Of a stretch of 64,000 nt of DNA, positions 1 to 12,025 are shown one piece after another. The stretch comes from Hanleya hanleyi (Eukaryota > Mollusca > Polyplacophora > Lepidopleurida > Hanleyidae). The translations under genes were made by a program, and so were the position numbers. A model generated the notes under the pieces. The model worked only from the letters and a program-made list of their open reading frames with translations, searched no databases and was not told where the DNA came from. The stretch is taken from contig JAVTVY010018759.1 in assembly GCA_036873755.1 (NCBI GenBank), positions 1-64,000 of the forward strand, written 5' to 3'. The first letter of the stretch is position 1, and each line of letters opens with the position of its first letter.

Positions 1-3000
1 AATTGAGACACGGTGCATGATACAACTGTACTGGAGTTTTATATAGATAGAATTACAAAGTTATTTCAAGCGTGATATATTATCGATATAACGGAGAAAT
101 GGTAGTCATTTTGTAAAGTTACACGCTGCAAAAAAGGAAATCTATTGATTTTTGTCAAGCTCCAAAGTAGATGACTAATTAAAATGGACAGACTTTAGTC
201 TGAACTATTACAAGGATTTCATGGTGTTCGATTCAGAAAGAATCCTTCGCCTAGTTTTGGTTGAAATTCCAGCGAAAAATACACAAGCGGCGTGCTGTTA
301 TATCGATCAAGTAATCTTCCATATTCCTTATCCGTTCCAACAATAGTTTATCACTCAGTAGTTGTGACAGAATTCTGATGAAACCAAAGGAACTTCATGT
401 AGAAAAAGATGAGCGCAAAGTACTGAAGTATAGTAGTTTCTTACTACAAACGTTATCGTGGTATGCAAGCACAGCGCTCCCTTTTATCCGATTCCCTATG
501 CGTAATGATTACATATCTTTAAAAAATGTAAGACACTGTTTGATTGTTCATGACATTTGGACAATTCTAGCTGTGTGCAGATTGTGAGACAGAATACATG
601 ACTGTGAGACTTGTCAAGAAAATCGTATTTTGATCAATAAACCGTTTGCTTTCTCTTTCCTGGTTTTTATTTCTTTCGCCGTAGGTCAATCTTCATCAAA
701 CTAAATATTCACAATATTCCGTCTATTCATGAAAACGTTCTCTACGTGACTCAGCACATGTAAAGATTGGCGAGTTCAACATCCACATCAAGATTTCCAT
801 CAGACAGTGTCAGGGTACTGTTCCAGCCGTCTCCCCTCCAGCGATTGGTCATTGGACCTGCAACATTTTAAATTAAGACGAGCATTCTCATTCGATCACT
901 AGTTAATGGCACCATCGCAATCTTCATACACAAACACCTGACTGTCCCAGTTGACCCATGTCGTGATCTTGGTTATGATCTTTGAGGTATACCCAAAGTT
1001 TGGTGCGAATCCATGGTCTAGAACCGAAGATTTTTCAGATGTTCAAGCCCAAGTTACCTCGACCTTTTGACAATTGTCCTGAAACCTGATGACGTAGGCC
1101 CCCTACATCCATGACAATAAATCCAACTTCTATCCCTTGATGCAATGCAGGCCCCAACATCCATGACAATTAAATGGCTGGTGGGGATCGTTAAAAAAAA
1201 TTCAATTAGCCTGTCACCTCACTCATGTAACATGACATCAACTTAACTGCCAGCGCGAGGCCCCTGGGCTAGCACAGTCGGAAGAGCAAGCTTTAATTTG
1301 GTGTATCAGTTTACATATAGGATTTCAAGCCTTGCGGCACATGTGCTTTGTGTTGACAATGAAAATTCAATTGATTTCGTGTTACGAAAAGCGATGTTAG
1401 ATTTCTGCATAAGTGTTCACGTGTCATGCAGAGGAATGAATACACAATTCATCACGTGATTGAGAGAGATATAATACGTCATCAGGGTTTGGGACCATTA
1501 ACAGTTGAAAGATGGATAGGCGGACAGAAATCAAGATCACAAAAAACCTATCTCATCTATCCATGGGCGTGTACTTAGTATACATACAGTGACCCGGCCT
1601 CAGGACTAATAGCCACCAGTGACTCCAAGAAGTCTCACACGCCCAGACAGAAAGTGGGTCAAATCTCTATACTGTATTCCAGGTATCTGAGATCCGACGT
1701 TCAGTAGGCGGCCGTGGTCCATTACAGAGGTTTATTATCTTTATTTTTAGGAGTTGGGCAATAAAAATGTTGCCAGCACTGCATCACAGTGGTAATCCCG
1801 GTAAGGTTATTGGAAGAGCAAACATTTGTTGATTTCCCTTTATTCGCCATTCCTTGAAGTAAAAATGAGCTGATGAACTGTCGGGCAATATTCGAATCTA
1901 TCGAATCGGTACAGGTTATCTATGCGGTTGGTTGATATTCAGATAAAGTGCAGGTGGCTGAAAATCGGTGAATGAGTGCAAAATATTGAGTGCAATTTTC
2001 ACGTAATTCCTTCGCTTAATTAACGCGCACTGGCAATATTTACAAGGCAGTGGAATTTAGGTATTAATGCCATAACCGCGAAAGTAGTCAAATCGAACTA
2101 TTGCGATTGTCTGGGAATTGTTTTTCTGGTTTCGGTGAAGTAGGTGTATTTCAATGAACTCATGTCTTTTTAACATTTTGAGAGACTGGGAAAATAATTA
2201 CTTCAATCTAACATACCACTGGATAAAGCCATATTCTGTCTGCACTCGCTTATCCCTGCCTAGCACCATTCACCTCTAACACCGTTGACCAACCGCATTT
2301 TCCGAGATGAACAGCAGATTTGGAGATCGAAAACGAGGCCGGGTTACGTCTATGAGACAGACTCCAATGACAATGCTGATCTTGATTTAAAATGTCTGTT
2401 AATTTCTTGATTTAACAGAGATTTCTACGGTTTACGTCATTTGCCATCCTAATATGAGGAACACTTGCAACCGATAGACCATTTCACATAAAATTGACAG
2501 AGATGTACTTTGAATACCCTTCTAAATACCCGTCTGCAATTGTGACGCCAGATCATCCCTATGCCTATTTCCGTCCGTCTCCATCAATTCTACCCAAGGC
2601 GTGATGAGAGCAGTGTTATGTTGTCAAACTATTTTAAACTTTTCCCACGGCCAGAAAAGCTTATTTGCACATATCTTTCAACAGCTGAGCAATTTGTCTG
2701 TCAAAATCGGCATACCTTTTCCACCCATTTCCATCTGCAGGTATGTAAGTGTACATTTGCGTCATAGCTGATTTTACCACTTGTTTTTCATGCCGCTTTA
2801 GCCGATTCGACCTACGACATAATCCGCGGTTTAGCATTATCTGAAAAAAACAATTATTAATCATATCGTGCTGCATGGTGCATGCCATTCTATGCTTGAA
2901 ACGTTAGTGTTGTACAGTATAAATATGGAATTGGGGAGAATATATGACGAAAACGAAGCTAATCTTTCACTGCTGAGCTGTTCTTTACATCTTTGTTAAC

Positions 3001-3127
3001 GCACGACTATCTGACAAAAATAGCTGAAATGAAATTGTCGATAATTTAAGCCCATCAGGCACTGAGAGGCATATCAATACTCCTGAACTACCAATACGCT
3101 ATTTCCGGGACGACGAATAGAGCTAAC
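1..3127. other. No gene recognised
   Basis: Only short open frames (under 80 codons) without recognisable motifs are present. The sequence is AT-rich with no tandem array. A small direct repeat (GGCCCC-n-ACATCCATGACAAT) occurs near 1100 and 1150. I see nothing that supports a gene, though exons of an unrecognised gene cannot be excluded by eye. Confidence 0.5.
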
Positions 3128-3571
3128 CATATTGGGGTCCTTTTGGACCAGTCGCATTACCCTCCGAGCAGAAGATTTGGGTAAATTCGCCGGAAAAGTG
3201 ACGTTCTCGAAATTTCACTTCAACAATCCTTCTTTTCGCGAAGTGGGAAAAGCCTTTTATTTTATTTACATTATATTATTAACTCCTAATTTATCATGCA
3301 GTTAAAAAAGCCACATAAATAAAAAAGTTTAAAAAAATCTGACAGAATTTTTTTCAAAGAAAGGCTTTTTGAAAAGGACGTCACTGTGACTTCATCTTGT
3401 CGGTCGCCCTGGATTTTTTTAAAGTCATTTTTATAGTAGAGATTGACCCAAGGGTGGACATTTTCGGCGCCCAGCTCAAGTGGTAAGAATATGTTTAGGG
3501 GCTGCTTCTCCCCCTCCCCCCTCCCCGCAGGATTGGACACGTCCCAAATCACCAAGACAAGATAGCGTTAA
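3128..3571. repeat. Decayed copy of TTAA MITE family A
   Basis: The interior matches the intact copies at 15627-16207 and 21976-22562. Shared landmarks are the GGGTAAATTC block, the 'TTTTATTTTATTTACAT' block, GACGTCACTGTGAC, the 'GACCCAAGGGTGGA' block and the 'AGCTCAAGTGGTAAG' block near the end. The right end runs to GCGTTAA near 3571; the left terminal repeat is no longer recognisable. Much more diverged than the other copies, so an older insertion. Confidence 0.7.
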
Positions 3572-4128
3572 GTTTTACTACTCTGAATATTTTTGACAGT
3601 TATTCAAAACGAATTATCGCTTATTAAGTTCAGTCAAATTTGTACTGGATGCACTGGTTAATGGTGATATATTTCCCAACGTTTATATGCTCTATAATAC
3701 AATAAGCGATTAGACTGACCATGGACACGAACAAATTATTTTGGAAATTGTTTCTAATTCAAAGTAAAATGATTAAAATGATTGATCCGTCTCTTCATGT
3801 AAGCGTCACAAGGCGGGAAATATAGTTTGTTTGTATAGCAACGAGTCTAGATGGATGACTATAATATAAATACAGCCAATGAAATCGAAAGACTGACCGT
3901 ATAACTTTTCGCCATTCTCACCTCTGAGTTAGTAAATAACCGTGTATTTAGGACCAGGTTACTTGTCAGTTTTGCACAGAAGTTTGTTGTGATAGAACAA
4001 CACGGACCAACACGCTGATTGAGTTCCTTCCTGAAGGAATTGTTCTCCGAATTTATCTCCTTATATTTCTTTAATTTATCTCATTTATTATGGTTGAACT
4101 TAGTCTCATGAGAACGGGAAAAATCATC
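3572..4128. other. No gene recognised
   Basis: AT-rich unique sequence between the decayed MITE and the minisatellite. No motif or coding signal is seen. Confidence 0.5.
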
Positions 4129-4497
4129 ACTGTTGCCACAGTTCAATTCATGCCAGCCATCATCACTGCGGCCACAGTTCAAGTCATGCCAGCCATCATC
4201 ATTGTCGTCACAGTTCAAGTCATGCCAGCCACCATCACTGTCGCCACAGTTCAAGTCATGCCAGCCATCACCACTGTCGCCACAGTTCAATTGATGCCAG
4301 CCATCATCACTGTCGCCACAGTTCAAGCCATGCTAGCCATCATCATTGTCGCCACAGTTCAAGTCATGCCAGCCACCATCACTGCCGTCACAGTTCAAGT
4401 CATGCCAGCCACCATCACTGTCGCCACAGTTCAACTCATGCCAGCCATCATCACTGTCGCCACAGTTCAATTCATGCTAGCCATCATCATGGCGCCA
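4129..4497. repeat. 36-bp minisatellite, about 10 copies
   Basis: Direct repeat of a 36-bp unit (plus strand CAGTTCAAGTCATGCCAGCC followed by ATCATCACTGTCGCCA, with variants). The period is a multiple of three, so it stays open in long frames. On the minus strand it reads as a 12-residue unit of the type NCGDSDDGWHDL. It begins where the minus-strand leucine-rich-repeat frame ends (about 4487), directly after a hydrophobic stretch. It may be an expanded tail-coding segment of that gene, or simply an adjacent satellite. Confidence 0.9.
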
Positions 4498-6481
4498 CAA
4501 AAATGTTCCCCCGAAACAATAACACAACCACAATCACCTCACAGCCGATAGTTTTACGTGCAGCAGCGGAAGATACACTGTGTCGAGTTGTTTCAGTCGG
4601 TACCTCACAGAACTCTTTTATGTATATCGTGACGTCACGGCTTTTGTTTCCTCTTGAATTCTCGATTAGACACGTTTTCAAGTCAAATTTTGCCAAGTTT
4701 GTGAAGGATCCGAGAGCACAAGAACAGAAAATCGGATTTCCGTAGACACTTAAAGCTGTCAGTTCTTTGTACACAGCACATTTATGTGGTAATGCAGACA
4801 GCGGATTAAATCGCAGTAGTAAGGATTTGACCGAGAAAATGCCACAAAAGATGTCTTTTGGCAGCTCGCCCAATCGGTTCTTCATGAGATTCAACAATCC
4901 AATACGCCAGTTTGTTGCCCATCGGGATACAGTAAACGATCTAATTTTGTTTCCCATCAATCGGAGCGACTCGATGGCGATTGCAAAGGGGCATGGAAGT
5001 AGTTCCACACTTTCAAGCTGGTTGTAGTTCAAATTCAAATTGACTAATCTGTATGTAGTACTTACAAACACATCACAACTTGGAAACGTTCGTACGCCGT
5101 TATGAGCATGGCTCCAACTGAGGGCAACCAACTCAGTATGAAAAATTCGACTGGGAGCGAATTCTAAATCTAACTGTTGGAGATTCTCGAGTCTGTTTGA
5201 ATCGGTGTCCAAGAGCAGTTTGAGATTGAGAGGATCAACATCCTTTCATTCGATTCGTATTTTTGGTGCTGCCCTTAGATGATTGTCTCTAAGGTAAGCC
5301 TTACTCTCGCTGTGCTGTTGATCTAAGAAGAAGTGTATGAAAGGTATCAATTCCAGATGATTGCTTGTGAAGCTTACGATTACCGAACTGCCACTGGAGA
5401 AAATATTGACACCCGAAACTGTTGTCAAATTATTTTCGTGAAACATTGCCTCCCCTCTGAGAGCAAAGCCGGTTAAATTTAAGGTTTGCAATTTGTTTCT
5501 ACTAAGGTTAATCGTCGGTAGTGTCGATTTACCATCACAGGTGCCCTTGGAGGGAAAGTCTGTCAAACAATTTTCTGACAGATCTATTTGGGAGACTGTC
5601 TGGCACGTTTTCGTGTCCAACCAGTCAGTTGAGTTCAGTCTGTTGTCTACTAACCGAAGGTAAGTTAGCTCAGTGATGGTTGCGAATGTACTCTCGGAAA
5701 GATATGACAATTCCATTGATACCAGATGTAAACGTTTTACGTGAAATCCGAAGAAAGCTCTGTTGGAAATGTAAGAAATTGGATTATTCGATAACCACAA
5801 GGTACGTATTTTGGCTCCTGTAAATGTCCATGGTTGGATCGACGTTATTTTGTTATCTTCCAAATACAGATTACTAATGACTTCACCAGGTCTTGTGAAC
5901 GTCCCGGGTTCAATATTAACTATACGGTTCGAAGTAAGATAGATTTCAGTTAGCTTGGCCATGTTTTGAAAGATTGCTTGAGGAATGCGCGAGATGTCAT
6001 TTCGGGGGAGTTGTAGGTGTTTCAAGTTAGTGAATAGCCGTATGAAATCCCAAACACTGTCGGCCAGGTTACTCCCGTCCAAACAGAGCAAGGCAAGTGT
6101 ATTCCGAGAATAAAGCAGGGCAGACATTTCTATTCGAGTAATTAGAAATTTTACGATGATTAGTCTTTTCAGAAATGGTTCCAATATTGTTGCTGTAATG
6201 TTCTCCTCCTCGTGGCAAATGAGGACAGTGTGGTTGAATAATGCATCTACAGCGAACATAGTACACCTGGGATAGTTAGCGCGCTGCCTGTCAATTTGAA
6301 TCCTTGTGAACAGGCCTAGCCTTTGATACACTTCTTGACAATGCTGGGACACATCGGTTATGTTTTCCCACATGTGCACACCGAGTATGTCATCCGCGGT
6401 CATCTCTGATAGATTCATAGATTTGTTTGACAGCGGGAAGTCCGTCGTGATCGTTGGGCAAACCAAGGTCCCGGTACAATA
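4487..6481 (-). pseudogene. Leucine-rich-repeat receptor-like exon, interrupted by in-frame TGA
   Basis: The frame reads as extracellular leucine-rich repeats: repeated LxxLxLxxNxIxxI units such as LTEIYLTSNRIVNIEPGTF and ISNLYLEDNKITSIQPWTF, many N-glycosylation sequons, then a cysteine-rich cap (NPIFCSCAL...C...C). It ends in a short hydrophobic run (EVIVVVLLF), the likely start of a membrane helix. The nearest architecture is a Toll-like or other LRR receptor ectodomain; no TIR domain is visible. A splice acceptor-like sequence (ATTTATTACAG) ends at 6482, so this is probably an internal exon beginning at 6481 in phase 0; no signal peptide is seen. A single TGA at 5246-5248 interrupts the frame, and LRRs continue in the same frame on both sides. 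The frame then runs into the minisatellite. It may be a recent pseudogene, an allele or a sequence error. Confidence 0.75.
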
Positions 6482-7933
6482 CTGTAATAAATGCGTCTTT
6501 GTGTCCGTCTCCAATTATGGGTTGAATAGATTGAGCTCCGGTATATCATGTAAATGATGACTTCGTATCCTGCTAGTATGAGAAGACCCAAAACTCGGTA
6601 ACAGAATAGACTCCAGTTGGTAGGTAACGACTCACTGTCGGAATATTATCAACGTTACGATATAACGAATCTGTACCTGTATATCACTCAATGGCGACTC
6701 AGTATGGGGAAACGATCACAGCTACATACAACGATTCAGTACCAGTTCATGATCACGCCTCCATGAGAGTGGTCAAAAGCACGAACGAATCAACTCTGTA
6801 TTTCCGTCATATGTAGGATGTTCTTTATTGATGGTGTAGATATCGAATAAACATATGGTACATGTATACACATTTCCTCAGCTTAAGACTCTCACAGGTT
6901 ATGCCGAGCAGTTGTAATAATGACCTATGCTGCCCACTGCCCGAATGATGGAACCCAGTAGCACTGGTTTATATACTACTAGCATGCACACACATTCACT
7001 ATATTCATGACTGTGTATGGCCTTTCCAATTAACTCTGGAATTCGTATATCCAATCACAATTGAAGACAGATAAGAAGCATACGTGTGATGGGAGATAGC
7101 TGCTGTATCACAGATTAGCACAAATTATATATATCCAAGATGTAATTTCCAGAAGTAATTCCCAATATTATTTGAATATGAAGTAATATTCCACAGTATA
7201 AATATCCCAGGTATTCCTTTAGGGCTTATTGGATGATACGTACACGGCTGTAGCCAGCCAGCTATCTGCCATTACTGGGTTCTTGCTCTACTTATATAGA
7301 CTCCGGTCGGATTACCACGTGATATGATCAGCCAATCAGAATGACGGAAATGGCCCTATCTCGAAAGGCTGGGCGAAATTAGAAACAGTGATAACAAATT
7401 ATAACTGTAAATTTAGTTAACCAACATTTGTACAAGAGATTTACATAGATAATTGTATATAAGGAATTTATTAAATTGGTTATAACTGCTCTAGTTTACT
7501 AGAAACGATCATTAGTTTTTGTCACAAAAACTAGTCCAGGCATGACGTTTACGATCCTCACGCCACAGATTTCGGGGGTCACTTCACATGGCAAAATTCC
7601 TATAGCTCACACAATAATCCAGCAAGTGCCAGTAACAATGAACAACTGCAGACGTATTTAAAAAGCATGGAAATAATGTTTTTGACAACAGATTGTCAAC
7701 TCACAGTCAGAATTGTCCGGAACCAAAGTCAAATTTACCACGGACAAAATCTACAGCAATCGGGTTACCAGTGGTGTTGGCGAAGGCAAAGCTCATTACG
7801 AAAAATAGTTCCAAGTGAAACTTTAGTCTACGACTGAATAACCACGCAATATAACGTAATTATTTTCAGAACTCTTAATTGAGAATACAAGAATAACTAA
7901 TTTCCATCGAATTCCTCAGGATGGCATGAATTT
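6482..7933. other. No gene recognised
   Basis: Would hold upstream intron or regulatory sequence of the LRR gene if that gene continues on the minus strand. No clear upstream exon or signal-peptide coding segment was identified by eye. Confidence 0.4.
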
Positions 7934-8121
7934 ATGAATGTTAGTTTGACCCAGTTTCCTTCGCTAAACACAACATGGCCGCCCCGAGTGGCGGGCCAGA
8001 AAAACACAGTTCTGACACCTCGCAAATGTTGTGTCAGACGATTACAATTCACAATGGATTTACGGTATGGTGATATATATAAATTGCAGACAATGTCCGG
8101 AAACTCCAGTCTCTGTCCCAG
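7934..8121 (+). CDS. Possible short exon ending at a strong splice donor (weak)
   Basis: An ATG-started frame of about 62 codons ends in CAG followed by GTAAGT at 8122, a perfect donor consensus. The peptide (begins MNVSLTQFPSLNTTWPPR) has no recognised domain, and I cannot find a partner exon. It could be a first coding exon or chance; I lean towards chance. Confidence 0.2.
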
Positions 8122-9334
8122 GTAAGTAAATCCCGTCGAAAGTACCTCAACACAAGCTTATTCAGGGTTGTCACACACGTTGGCCACTCCCGGTATGGGA
8201 TGCCCTGACACAAAACATTCCGGCTTCTAAATTCCATTAATTCAGCGAACTCATTGTAAGATATAAAACAACACGTAGGCTCCTCCCTGTATGGGACGCC
8301 TAGTCCATATGGTAAATCCCAAATCCAGAATCACAGTGAAATAACTGGGACAATGATCGGTAAACTTTGCACCAGTGAAAATATTTACACACAAAAAAAT
8401 AAATCCAGTAGGTCCACGTATATCACAATACCGTGGATCTTCGTAGGTTCCACAATGCACACCCCTGTCACTGGCTTGATTGGTGCCTACACAAAATATT
8501 ATAGCTACATGTAGGAGTACTTTTCGAATCTGGTACTTCATCTCTATGAACTAGGAGATTGTGAAACTGTTGTTCTGGAATCCTCAACAACTCACGTCAA
8601 GTGAGATTTCTACTCTGCCAAATATGAGACAAAATACGTGCGAAAAAGCTTTCATGAAATTAGGAACATTTCCTTCTCAGCCATATCCTGCATTTGTATT
8701 GAAATGATACCATCGCAACACCATAGGCGACAAAAACACAGGAAATTAATAGCATCTATCCATTTTCCATCATCCTCAGACGCCTACTTATTTTGATATA
8801 CAGAAGTAAGCAAATGTTACGTATAAATGTCAGCGATTGATCGCGATCTCGGACATTATCCCTGTGTTTTAACTTCAATTCCACCTCGGGGACAAATGTG
8901 AACGACAATGACAAATGGATTACAAGTGTATACCTCTCAGAAACAAAGGAAGTTAGGAGTCGATAATCACTCTGTAGTGCTAGTTTTTTCTGGCTCGCAA
9001 GACATTCGTGACGGGAACAGGACGCGGTGTTAAATTTCACTCAAAGATCTGTCTGGGTTTCCCTGTAGCGGATAAGCGAAAAAGCTACCGGGAAAGAAAC
9101 AGCTCGTCTGGTTCTTATTTCTCCATGTCAGTGGTTAGTTCCATATGCTGAACCATGGAGGCAGGATAAGTCTCCACTCAGTCCGAAGTTAGTACACTCC
9201 ATCGTAGTACAATGGACACTGGTCATACAGAATATGCCGTGTAACCCGTTCCCGTGGGGCGCCAGGGGATTGAACTGGGGTGTCATGCATACTCCAGGTT
9301 ATGGTAAGAATATGCCTCAGCTTGTCGTATAGTC
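8122..9334. other. No gene recognised
   Basis: Unique sequence with only short minus-strand open frames and no motifs. Nothing further is supported. Confidence 0.4.
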
Positions 9335-10146
9335 GGGGCTGTTAGGGCATAATCGGGACTGTTTGGTTCAGATTCTTCCAAAAGCACCAAATTTGGCCCA
9401 TATGTCGCCCATACCATACCTTTTCGATTTTTGACGGGCGCCAAGGTAGTCGCCCCCTGGGGCCGCCATATTGGCGAAATTCATTATGGCCGCCACCCGG
9501 GTGAGAGGTCAGTCAATAAAATGGCTAGAATCATGAATAATACAACTTTTTAGTGGTTATCGGAGTCGGGAAATCTGAGTGTGATCTTATTTCAACGATT
9601 TGAGGTCAAGGTCACCCTGAAGGTCATTTTTGGGTCAAATTCGTCATTTTTAGTGGTTTTTAGTCGAGATATACAAACTAACTCATTTTATCGATTTTCG
9701 GGGTTGAGTAACCCGAAGCTGGCCATATTTTGACAATTTGAGGCAATATTGCATGTGGGGTTCATGACAGATGTCCCCCGAAACAGAGGTCAACCGGAGG
9801 TCAATTATAGGAAACATCAAAAGGGCTAGAATCACAAATAATACCATAGGGCTTTGCGGCATCGGAGAATTAGATTCTGACCTTATTTTGACGATTTGAG
9901 GTCATGGTCACCTCATTTGAGAATTAAAGGTCAAAGATCAACAGTTGCTACTAAAAACAATCGAAAGAAGATTATTCAGGAACAAATGTTACTAAAATAC
10001 TTCGGAGATGACATCTGCTGACAAAATGCTATAACTATGCCGCTACGTGCATTTAAATGTTCAAAATACAAAACAAAGACCGCTTAAGCAACAGTATACC
10101 AATGATTACTTTTACTACCTATGCATTCTGGCTTGCGCTCTATGAT
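9335..10146 (+). repeat. Left terminal inverted repeat of the 2.7-kb element
   Basis: Inverted partner of 11264-12025. It contains repeated AGGTCA and TGACCT-type half-sites, including TCAAGGTCA at 9606-9614, and two CpG-bearing blocks near the outer end. Confidence 0.8.
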
Positions 10147-10840
10147 GCCAGCAATAAATAATACTTGTCATCATCGCCCAAGTTATTAACGCACCCGCCT
10201 TCGCATTTGCAGAGGGTCATGTATCGGACATCGGCACAGTTGCATTTGCACCTTCCCGTGCATGCCTTGAGTCAGCCTCAGTGCATGAGAATGGCATATG
10301 CCATAGAAGTGTCGCTGAGAGTGGTCCATAGCGGTTGCCATGTACTGGTGCAATCTTTGTGCCAGCTCCACTCATTGAAGTCAGGGATTCCCTGCTGGAG
10401 TGAAGCGACTCCAGTAGAAACTCGCTTGCAGCAGCGCTCGCTTCACATGCTGCAAAAGCGCGGCTTGGGTGGTGGGATGTTTTCCGGCGATCTGGTTGCA
10501 GTAGTGAAGAGGTGATGCTTGGCCTCATTGACACCGGCTGCATCACATCCCTTGCTGTACATGAGTACGATGAAGCGTTCTATAAGCTCCATATGCAAGG
10601 ACTCGAGAGTGTCAGGATCATGCGTGAGAGCAACTAGTGTGTCGGTGGGGTCCGATATACGCCCAGGCGGTCTTTTTGCCACATCCAAGAAACTGTGAAG
10701 TCGTCTTGCACCCCGTTAAGCTATGAAAGAGAGGTAGTGCCACGGACTTTGACGGACCAAGATCGGAACAGATGGTTTGGACTGGAATGCCACAGTACTT
10801 TTTCCTGAACCCCTAAAATCCCGAAGTATGAATGGATCAG

Positions 10841-11264
10841 CGGCTTCTTAAAAGATGTTAACAAAAAGGAGCCGTTCTCATTCATCAGCACACAGATGTC
10901 CAAGACTGACATGAGCGGAAAGCTCCTTCTGTGTACCCGTTTTGAGTCAGTGTTCTTCAACAGGCGTTATGACCTCACAATACTTCAACCGTGCAACCAT
11001 TCCGAGGCGGACACTAGGGTCCTCCTGCATCTAGCACATGCCAGGGAGAAGGGTCATACAACAGCCTATGTTCGCACGATGGACAGCGATGTCCGGTCTT
11101 TGAAGACCCTCGGTCTATCGGAACTCTTGGTGGACTTCGGTACTGGAAAGAAATATTGTGACATTCAGTCCATACCGTTTGTTCCGATCTCGGTCCGTCA
11201 AATCCTTGGCACTACCCCTCTTCCACGGCCTTACTGGGTGCGACCCGACTTCACAGTTCCTTGA
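10841..11264 (+). pseudogene. Fragment of a transposon-associated protein (HSEADTRVLLH motif)
   Basis: The forward frame contains KDVNKKEPFSFISTQMSKT near its start, followed by HSEADTRVLLHLAHA, a histidine and glycine spacer, and VRTMDSDV. This resembles a large family of uncharacterised invertebrate proteins carrying an H(E/S)EADTR...(V/I)RT(V/M)D(T/S)DV core; I recall this family from general knowledge and its function is not established. Upstream codons in the same frame carry stops, and the segment after the TDV-like motif leaves the family pattern near FGTGKKY. It lies wholly inside the inverted-repeat element, so it is either the decayed remnant of the element's own gene or a captured fragment. 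Confidence 0.55.
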
Positions 11265-12025
11265 TAGCGCAAGCCAGAAGGTATAGATACCAATAATCAT
11301 TGGTATATTGTTGCTAAGGCGGTCTTTGTATTGTATTTCGAACATTTAAATACAGCATTTTGTCAGCAGATGTCATCTCCGGAGTATTGTAATATAATTT
11401 GTTCCTGAATACTCTTCGTTCGATTGTTCTTAGTGGTAACTGTTGATCTTTGACCTTTGACCCCAAAATGGGTTGACCTCAAATCTTCAAAATAGGATCA
11501 GAATCGGAGAATGCCACAAACCTCTATGGTATTATTTGTGGTTCTTTTGGTGTTATACCTACAATTGACCTCTGGTTCGGATGACCTCTATCGCGACTCT
11601 CAAATGAAATATTGCCCCGAATCGCCAAAATAAGGCCAGATTCGGGTTACTCAAACCTGGAAACCAATAGAATGAGGCAGTTTATATATCTTGCCCCAAA
11701 ACCACTGATAATGGCGAATTTGTCCCCAAAATGCCCTTTAGGGTGACCTTAAAGGTTACCTTGACCTAAAATCGTTGAAATAAGATCACAATCAGATTCT
11801 CCGACCCCAAAACCACTAAAAAGTGCTATTATTCACATTTCTAGCCCTTTTAGTTATTCAACTATAACCAGGATGGCGACCATATTGAATTTCGCCGAAT
11901 ATGGCGGCCCTAGGGGGCGCCCGTCTTGGCGCCCGTCAAAAATCGAAATAGTATGGTATGGGCAACATATGGGCCAAATTTGGTGCTTTTGGAAGAATGT
12001 GAACCAAAATATCCCTAACAGCCCC
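11264..12025 (-). repeat. Right terminal inverted repeat of the 2.7-kb element
   Basis: Inverted copy of 9335-10146, ending CCCTAACAGCCCC. Confidence 0.8.

Larger units (their letters stand above)
9335..12025. mobile_element. 2.7-kb DNA element with ~0.8-kb terminal inverted repeats
   Basis: The left 9335-10146 and right 11264-12025 segments are inverted copies of one another, starting GGGGCTGTTAGGG at both ends. They stay alignable inward through the 'TTTGGTGCTTTTGGAAGAAT', 'GTCAGCAGATGTCATCTCC' and 'ATCATTGGTAT' blocks. About 1.1 kb of unrelated sequence lies between them. The left end has an extra ~15 bp after the first 13 bases. No clear target-site duplication was found. The arms are diverged (many substitutions and indels), so the element is old and no transposase is recognised. 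Superfamily unassigned. Confidence 0.8.

Noticed and set aside
4090..4551. 153-codon plus-strand frame
   Set aside because: Plus-strand reading of the 36-bp minisatellite; no independent support.
10165..10688. Small frames on both strands in the middle of the 2.7-kb element
   Set aside because: No conserved motif; mutually overlapping shadows in decayed sequence.
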